Below are positions 58,354 through 64,000 of a DNA stretch of 64,000 nucleotides, one piece after another. The stretch comes from Pseudofabraea citricarpa (lineage: Eukaryota; Ascomycota; Leotiomycetes; Helotiales; Dermateaceae). Location of the stretch: contig JAPWGK010000018.1 of assembly GCA_029641185.1 (NCBI GenBank), positions 186,001 through 250,000 of the forward strand. The letters are read 5' to 3'. Under the pieces are notes generated by a model. It searched no databases. It saw only the letters and a program-made list of their open reading frames with translations, and was not told the DNA's origin. Both the position numbers and the translations under genes were made by a program. The first letter of the stretch is position 1; the number at the start of each line of letters is the position of its first letter.

Positions 58354-58579
58354 ACTCGGATATTGCAAAGCAAATGGGTATCTAATAGGCACGAAAGCTC
58401 CGTACAACAACCTGATCTCATAACTCCCTCACCCAAGTTTCATTTATAGCAACACCACTTTTGATCGGTAGGTAAAATGGCGTTGGACGTATTCCATGCA
58501 ATGATTCGTGGAAATTCCCAACTGCTCCAAGTCGTTGACTTGTCCTTTCATTCGAAGATCTCTCCACCGGTGCCCAGGC

Positions 58580-59794
58580 TTATTTCTTCATTGGAGATTT
58601 CCCATGCATGAGTTTCACAGCACCGGCCTGAATACCATTGAGTTCGCTATCAATATCATCCATCTTTGCCTGGACATCATAATAGCGTTCCTCTAACTCT
58701 TTCTCAATCTTGGCGTTGATCTTGCGTTGCTCTTGTCGTGCTTCCTTGCGCTTCACGAACATCTCGCTAATTTTTGTCAAAAGCCAGTCTCCTGTCTGCT
58801 CCCACTCATCAATTTTCATCCGCCTTACAACAGTATTCGCAGCATTTGTAGACACAACGGAGTCGTCTTTGACAAGCTTCAAGAAATATGCCATCTTCTT
58901 GTCAAACTGATCGGTATCGAATTTATCGGGGAACGGTGATTCACGATCGTCAGGCATCATATCGTATGATTCCTTCTGAAGAGATGAATATTGCATCTTC
59001 CGTAGCTTTTCATCGTCGTAGTCAGGACCAAGCTGCTTTTGGCTCGCAGCAACATAGCCATTCTGCGTGATCTGGCTCCGATCGTCCTCGTCATCGTCCT
59101 CGTCATAATTATCGGAGTCCTGGTTCTCAGTAGGATTCCGTTCTACGAACGCCTGCTCCTGTTCCCTTCCCTCTGTTGGATGGCGGTCTCTGTGATTCGA
59201 GTCGAGAGCATCATTGCGACCTCGCTTCTTCGACGCATAGGTCTGCTGCGGGTTTGCCGGGCCTCCTATAGACACTGGTTGAGACTTCTTAGTCTGAAGA
59301 TGAGCATTCTCAGCCGCTTGAAAGCGGCCACTGGTCCTACTGCCTGTTCTGTCCTCGCCATGATACGTGGTACGTACATTCTCCTTCGCAGGGATGTAAG
59401 ACTCCTGGGCTAGTCCCTGATGTAGCTCATAATCCGGTCGATATTCTTCATCATAATCCTCCCCTCCACCAAGCATGTCGACATGGCCAGCAGATGTGAG
59501 GGTGTTGTCGAAATCACTTCCAACAGACGAGTCCCCTAGTCCATTGTGCGTTGGATGCTGCTCGAAGGGCGGAGGATACTGCTGCTGTGGAAAAGTATTT
59601 CGGCTGGGATTCTGGTGTGGGAGGTTTCCTCGTAGTGGATTCGGCGTGGTACTCGGGAGGTTTGAGGTGCCTGGCGTTAAAGGTCTCGTAGAAATCTTCA
59701 AAGCTGCAGCCCCATTGCGATCTGCCTTTTGCATCTGGGGACCTGCGATGTTATTTTGCTGGTCGCGACTTAAGAACTTATTTAAGCCATCCAT
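58580..59794 (-). CDS. ECM11-domain protein (meiotic synapsis-related)
   Basis: Yeast Ecm11 is a SUMOylated protein that acts with Gmc2 in synaptonemal complex assembly. Single exon of 404 aa starting MDGLNKFLSRDQ; the frame is open for four more codons, but only to a GTG. The first 280 residues are disordered, Gln/Asn/Pro-rich, with an acidic stretch (NYDEDDDEDDRS). The C-terminal domain (about 300-404) has the family pattern: DQFDKKMAYFLKLV, IDEWEQTGDWLLTKISEMF, then the basic coiled coil KRKEARQEQRKINAKIEKEL, and ends LMHGKSPMKK. Recognition rests on this C-terminal pattern. A meiotic role here is transferred from yeast. Confidence 0.8.
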   Translation of the reverse strand: MDGLNKFLSRDQQNNIAGPQMQKADRNGAAALKISTRPLTPGTSNLPSTTPNPLRGNLPHQNPSRNTFPQQQYPPPFEQHPTHNGLGDSSVGSDFDNTLTSAGHVDMLGGGEDYDEEYRPDYELHQGLAQESYIPAKENVRTTYHGEDRTGSRTSGRFQAAENAHLQTKKSQPVSIGGPANPQQTYASKKRGRNDALDSNHRDRHPTEGREQEQAFVERNPTENQDSDNYDEDDDEDDRSQITQNGYVAASQKQLGPDYDDEKLRKMQYSSLQKESYDMMPDDRESPFPDKFDTDQFDKKMAYFLKLVKDDSVVSTNAANTVVRRMKIDEWEQTGDWLLTKISEMFVKRKEARQEQRKINAKIEKELEERYYDVQAKMDDIDSELNGIQAGAVKLMHGKSPMKK

Positions 59795-60805
59795 CTTGAT
59801 CGGCACGTATTAAACGTCTGGTTGACTCGAAATACTTGGGACGTGTTTTTGTGGATGTTGATAGAAAGTTGCTGGTGTAGGAAACGCGGGGCCGATAACG
59901 CGTAATCACGTGGCGAATGGTCACTTGGGAAACCATGGCAATCATTCCACGACCCATGGAAATCACTTCTTCCTTCCTTCCTTCCTTCACTCCAACACAG
60001 ACTCTTGGGATTTTCCCATCTTATCATTTGAAATCAAAGAATCAAGATGCGCCGACCCCGAGAGCTATGTACTGGATAGATATGGCTTCTACCTCATTCT
60101 AGACAGCCATCTGAGTCTGACGGCAGTCATCGGAGTTAGGATATGCTCTTCTGAGCCTAAGTCGAATAGTAATCACTACTCATACCAACATGGACCAGTA
60201 TCATCCACGAAACTCTCTTGCTGCAGGACTTGCTTACACCAGCCCTGAATCCAACGTCATCGCCCAGATCTGCATTGGTCAGCCCGTTTACTTTACCATT
60301 CCCAATTCCACTGGGCAGCCTCAAGAAAGCCACATCGACCTTACTTCCGTACGGGGACTGGTGCAGTGCCGGATTTTGGCTTGCTGGCTGCTTATTCATG
60401 CAGTTAAGCTGGAGCTACATCCCTTTGGTGAGTCAAAGCAACTCTCTCTACATGCGAAGAGCTTCTGCAAGGCAGAGGAAGTCGTAATTAGAGGCGGATA
60501 TAGGTTGTAAGCACGAGTTTGTAACGAGTCTCACCAAAGCCTATTGACAAATCCACTCCGAGTAAGTATTTCTGTAGGTGAGTGTTGTCTTATTTATATC
60601 GCTGTTTGTATCTCGTTCACTTTCACACATCACAAGTTCAAAGCATTCCAATACTACAGCGCTTCAAACAGCTCTATCAGCCTTTTATACCTCCTCATAT
60701 CTTAGTATACCAGAGAACTCTCCAAATTCCTCAAAATATTACTCCTCAATTTACCCCGCACCTTATTCAACTTTCCACTTTTGAAACTAGCATACGAATT
60801 TGCTC
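59795..60805. other. Divergent intergenic region, ECM11-like/MFS gene
   Basis: Includes CACGTG near 59908, a CTTCC repeat (about 59970-59987) and TATA-like sequence. An open frame at 60190-60510 (106 codons, start MDQYHPRNSLAAGLAY) has an ATG, but its C-terminal half loses protein-like character. I list it as unsupported. Confidence 0.45.
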
Positions 60806-62797
60806 ATGGCGGACCTAATTCGAGAGGCTCCTTTGGGCCAAGTGATCCGTTGGATCACCAAGAACCGAGTTCTACAGTACCCAGAGGAATTTCCAGGCTT
60901 TGAACTACCACCGACCTACAATGCAGTTCTCAACTCGTCAGACAAGAAGAACACAGAGGTCTTACGCGATGTGAGACCAAATGTTTCCAGTCCAGTCTCT
61001 GATGCAAGTTCGAGGAATCTTGACCTCGAGAAGGCCGAAACGCAACCAGATCCCAGCCCCTACGACCGCACCTCTCGAGAGCCTCTCGACCTCAGTCGTA
61101 CACGTTCACGCCTTTCCACGACCCCCTATACCGAAGAACGTCTGGAGGTCGAAGCTGAACTGGCGATGGAGCGAACGCAAACTAAACCTATCGTGCCTCA
61201 AAAGACATCAGACGGTACCATTCTCGTAGAGTGGTACACAACAGATGATCCAGCAAACCCACAAAATTGGAGCGACAAGAAGCGTTTCCTTGTTTCTCTG
61301 ATCATATGCGCGTACACTTTTGTGGTGTATACAGGATCAGCAATTTATACTTCATCGTCGCTCGGTGTCATAGAAAAGTTTGGTGTCACTCCTCTTGATG
61401 CGTCGCTTCCACTTTCTCTATATGTCCTCGCCTATGGAATAGGTCCTCTATTGTTCGCACCTCTATCTGAGATCCCGATCATCGGTAGATCTCCCGTGTA
61501 TGCATCAACCATGGCGCTCTTCACCATCTTATCACTTCCAACTGCCCTCGTCGACAACTTCGCTGGCCTTCTCGTTCTTCGATTTCTCCAGGGCTTTTTC
61601 GGCTCCCCATGTTTAGCTATTGGGGCAGCAACGATGCAAGACATGTATTCCCTCCTTTACCTCCCATATGCTCTAGTTGCGTGGGTTTCAGCCGCTTATT
61701 GTAAGTGACCGCAAACCAGAAAGTATAAATTGAGGCTAACGAAAGAACAATAGGTGGTCCAGCCTTGGGACCACTCCTTTCAGGTTTTGCAGTTGAAAGT
61801 AAAGGATGGCGTTGGTCATTGTGTAAGACCCCAGAATCATGCTTCAGAGTCCTCGAATTTTCTAAAAATAAGTAATACTAATACTGAGGCTGTTCAGGGG
61901 AGATTTTGTGGGCAGCTGGTCCCATCTTTATTGTCATGTTCCTTATCCTCCCGGAGACATCCACCCCAAATATACTACTCCGCCGAGCACAGAGACTGCG
62001 CAAGCTCACCGGCGACAAACGTCTCATGTCACAATCTGAGATTGATCAGAAAAATATGAAGCCATTAACAATCCTTGTCGACGCTATCTGGAAGCCCATC
62101 GAGATCACCCTCAAAGACCCCAGTATCGCATTCGTCAATGTATATACTTCTCTAATTTATGGTATGTTGTGAGAGTAAATTTAAATCAACGGAAGAAAAC
62201 TAACGCTGCATAGGTATATATTATTCCTTTTTCGAGGTGTTCCCTCTTGTCTACCCTGTTTACTACGGGTTTTCACTCGGCATGATCGGTGTCGTGTTCA
62301 CCTGTATCCTCGTAGCTTGTCTTCTGGGCATCGCTGTTTACTGCCTCTACCTCTGGCTATACTTGATCCCCGATATCATGAAGAATGGGCTTCGAGCTCA
62401 AGAATCTCGTCTCGTGCCCGCACTCTTCGCTTGTTTTGGCCCTACAATCGGCCTCTTCATCTTCGCCTGGACGGCTCGTCCTGATATCCACTGGATCGCG
62501 CCCACCATCGGCATAGTCATCTATGGTGCTACTGTCTTTGTTGTCATGCAGTGTATCTTCGTCTATATCCCATTGTCGTATCCTCAATACGCCGCTTCTC
62601 TGTTTGCAGGCAACGATTTCTTGCGCTCGGCTTTCGCTTGTGGCAGTATCCTTTTTGCGAGACCGATGTACTTGAATCTTGGTGTGGCTAAGGGTACCAG
62701 CCTTCTGGGTGGCTTGAGTGTTATTGGTATCATTGGAATGTTTGTTCTATGGACTTTCGGTGCTAAGCTCCGAGCTAGATCTAAGTTCGCTATCTAA
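60806..62797 (+). CDS. Major facilitator superfamily transporter (DHA1 drug:H+ antiporter type)
   Basis: Relatives (yeast Flr1, Candida Mdr1/Flu1 group) expel toxic compounds or move polyamines across the plasma membrane. Exons 60806-61700, 61754-61822, 61898-62161 and 62214-62797 give 603 aa. The cytosolic N-terminus is about 160 residues long and ends in the clade hallmark DDPANPQNWSDKKR. Twelve membrane helices follow. Motif A is SLYVLAYGIGPLLFAPLSEIPIIGRSPVY; FLQGFFGSPCLAIGAATMQD is motif B/C-like; and PETSTPNILLRRAQRLR is the usual end of the first half. The second half includes IYYSFFEVFPLVY and AAGNDF-like sequence (LFAGNDFLRSAFACG). The TTG six bases upstream is not the start. Regulation and substrate are not visible. 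Confidence 0.92.
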
Positions 62798-63231
62798 GCA
62801 GGATGGCAAAGGGGTGGGCGAGTCTGGTGAGGGTGTAATATTGAACGATTCTCTTTTTTTCTGTCTTTCTTCACTAGCGGGTGTTGGTATAGATGGATGA
62901 TATATGATAATTAATAATAGTCTTGGCTGGTTTTGGGGAAATGGGAAAGTAAAAATAGAAGGATAGACGAAGAATCATTAAGCATGCAGCCATTCTCTCC
63001 CTAGATTTGCCCTGGACGATTTGTTCAATTTTATGCCATTTGCCAGTATCCCAAATCACAGGATCTCTCGTGTGATCATTTTTAAAGGGTTTTGTGCTCT
63101 AAAGCATAAAGCACACGAGTATCATAAGATGCTTGTGGTAATTTTGACACAATGAACACTCAGGACATCAGAAGACTTAGAAGCACTAATGGACTTAAAG
63201 AGTTAAAGGGGTTTAAACTCATATGGTAATT
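62798..63231. other. Intergenic, right flank
   Basis: T-rich and A-rich sequence with no coding frame. Contains the 3' end of the MFS transporter and a short direct repeat AAAGGG/TAAAG region around 63085-63120. Nothing else seen. Confidence 0.45.
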
Positions 63232-64000
63232 TCATACCCTACTATAGTTCCCGAAACCATAAGAGCTTAAAACTAGCTTTGACACAAGGTTTTCGAGTTC
63301 CTTAATTTTCAAGATTGATCCCCTCCCACGTGAGGTATTCTTGGTAGGTCGCCAACCATATACATCACGCCGTTCTGCTGGGTGCTTCGTATCAAGTTCT
63401 AAAATCACTTTACCAGTATAAGGACGGTTATTATAGCAGCCGCACCTGTAACCAGCCCGACTAGTCTCCCAATGAATGCAATGCTGCCTTGGTATAACAT
63501 CAGGGAGTTTTTCTATGAAGCGAATAGAGCCAGATCCTCCATATAGTGTTGTATCATTATAACACGACGGTACATCATGAACGAGGATCAAATTCTCAAG
63601 GATGGTTAGGGTATGAAAATGACGTTTGAGAATTGCTAAATACCTAGGTAGCCAGTTGCAAATTCTTCTCCGACGTCCCACTTACAGTTGACATCAGAAT
63701 TGACAGCAAGTCGTTAGATTTGAATGTACTCTGTCGGCATCGCTGAAAGCGAAAAAGAGACGTATCAATTGAAAAGTTGTAACGAATTCGAGGTTTGGAT
63801 AGAATTTCCTTGTTGAAACGGGAGTGGTAGTAGACTGCTACAGCATCCCTCAAGTCTTGACAGACGCTCAGTGCGGTGGGAGAGTCTTTGTTAAGATGAA
63901 GAAGCCCTGTTTATTCGAGAATCGGATGTGGATTGCTACGCATTCGGGGCTGCAGTGTGAGCTGCCATACCACGCTCGCAAGCTCTTTGGAAGTTGGGGG
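63232..64000 (-). pseudogene. 2EXR-domain protein, frameshifted pseudogene, cut by the window edge
   Basis: 2EXR proteins are a large fungal family of unknown function. Read on the minus strand from the right edge, the sequence follows the family pattern in four frame blocks: SVVWQLTLQPRM, then VAIHIRFSNKQGFF, then ALSVCQDLRDAVAVYYHSRF with PRIRYNFSIDT, then WLPRYLAILKRHFHTLTILE, NLILVHDVP, GGSGSIRFIEKLP and VYGWRP. The frame changes near 63932, 63870 and 63647, with stops in each abandoned frame. No intron signals explain the joins. The N-terminal start of the domain is beyond the window. The block order is clear, so the family call is reasonable; the state as a pseudogene is well supported. 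Confidence 0.65.

Noticed and set aside
9000..60000. All CACGTG sites as regulatory
   Set aside because: The hexamer appears in many intergenic regions of this window, so only the paired site next to the phosphatase is worth mention.
60190..60510. Possible 106-aa gene upstream of the MFS transporter
   Set aside because: No family, no signal peptide, and the C-terminal half is not protein-like; could be a 5' leader or spurious frame.

Overview
The window is nuclear DNA from a filamentous ascomycete (Pezizomycotina). The evidence is: genes broken by short introns (about 45-170 nt) with GTAAGT/GTATGT donors, CTAAC/CTGAC branch points and YAG acceptors; gene families such as STU1, ROT1, HRQ1, the two-SDR FOX2 and a LIM-RhoGAP; and a tRNA-Asn with a short anticodon-loop intron. 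A 2EXR-type gene remnant and the expanded RRM-like family make a leotiomycete (Helotiales-like) source plausible, but that is inference.

Layout. 0.6-13.3 kb is dense housekeeping sequence: an MTR10-type importin (-), SmE (+), 5-formyltetrahydrofolate cyclo-ligase (-), the ER chaperone ROT1 (+), a membrane-anchored histidine acid phosphatase (-) and the HRQ1 RecQ4-like helicase (+). 13.3-28.2 kb is a gene-poor, AT-rich island. It opens with degenerate 'CCGCAAG' tandem repeats and carries five same-strand paralogues (A-E) of an uncharacterised protein with two consecutive RRM-like modules. A decayed gene lies between A and B. 28.2-44 kb returns to ordinary genes: a divergent CAX-type Ca2+/H+ exchanger (-), a small hypothetical (-), an extended-SDR reductase with a one-base frameshift (+), two unknown membrane proteins (-), a decayed gene (+), a basic-secretory-protein-like zincin (-) and the CLASP homologue STU1 (+). 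44-48 kb is a long, microsatellite-rich intergenic stretch before a Rga-type LIM-RhoGAP (48.1-52.1 kb, +). 52.8-64 kb holds tRNA-Asn, peroxisomal FOX2 (-), a TDA10/glycerate-kinase-like P-loop kinase with a stopless in-frame intron (+), an ECM11-domain protein (-), an MFS transporter (+) and a frameshifted 2EXR-domain pseudogene running off the right edge (-).

The conserved genes form no single pathway. Several are head-to-head pairs on short shared promoters (MTR10/SmE, cyclo-ligase/ROT1, zincin/STU1, FOX2/kinase). The most unusual content is the five-gene RRM-like array. B-E share a common architecture (disordered N-terminus, small LiG motif, 'ITEFD..NA' linker, two RRM-like modules, 'RAQAESA' and 'DPC' signatures). 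Four of the five share a phase-1 first intron, so the array probably arose by successive duplication of one intron-containing gene.

All exon boundaries were placed by eye from splice consensus and reading-frame continuity. Totals were checked to be multiples of three.
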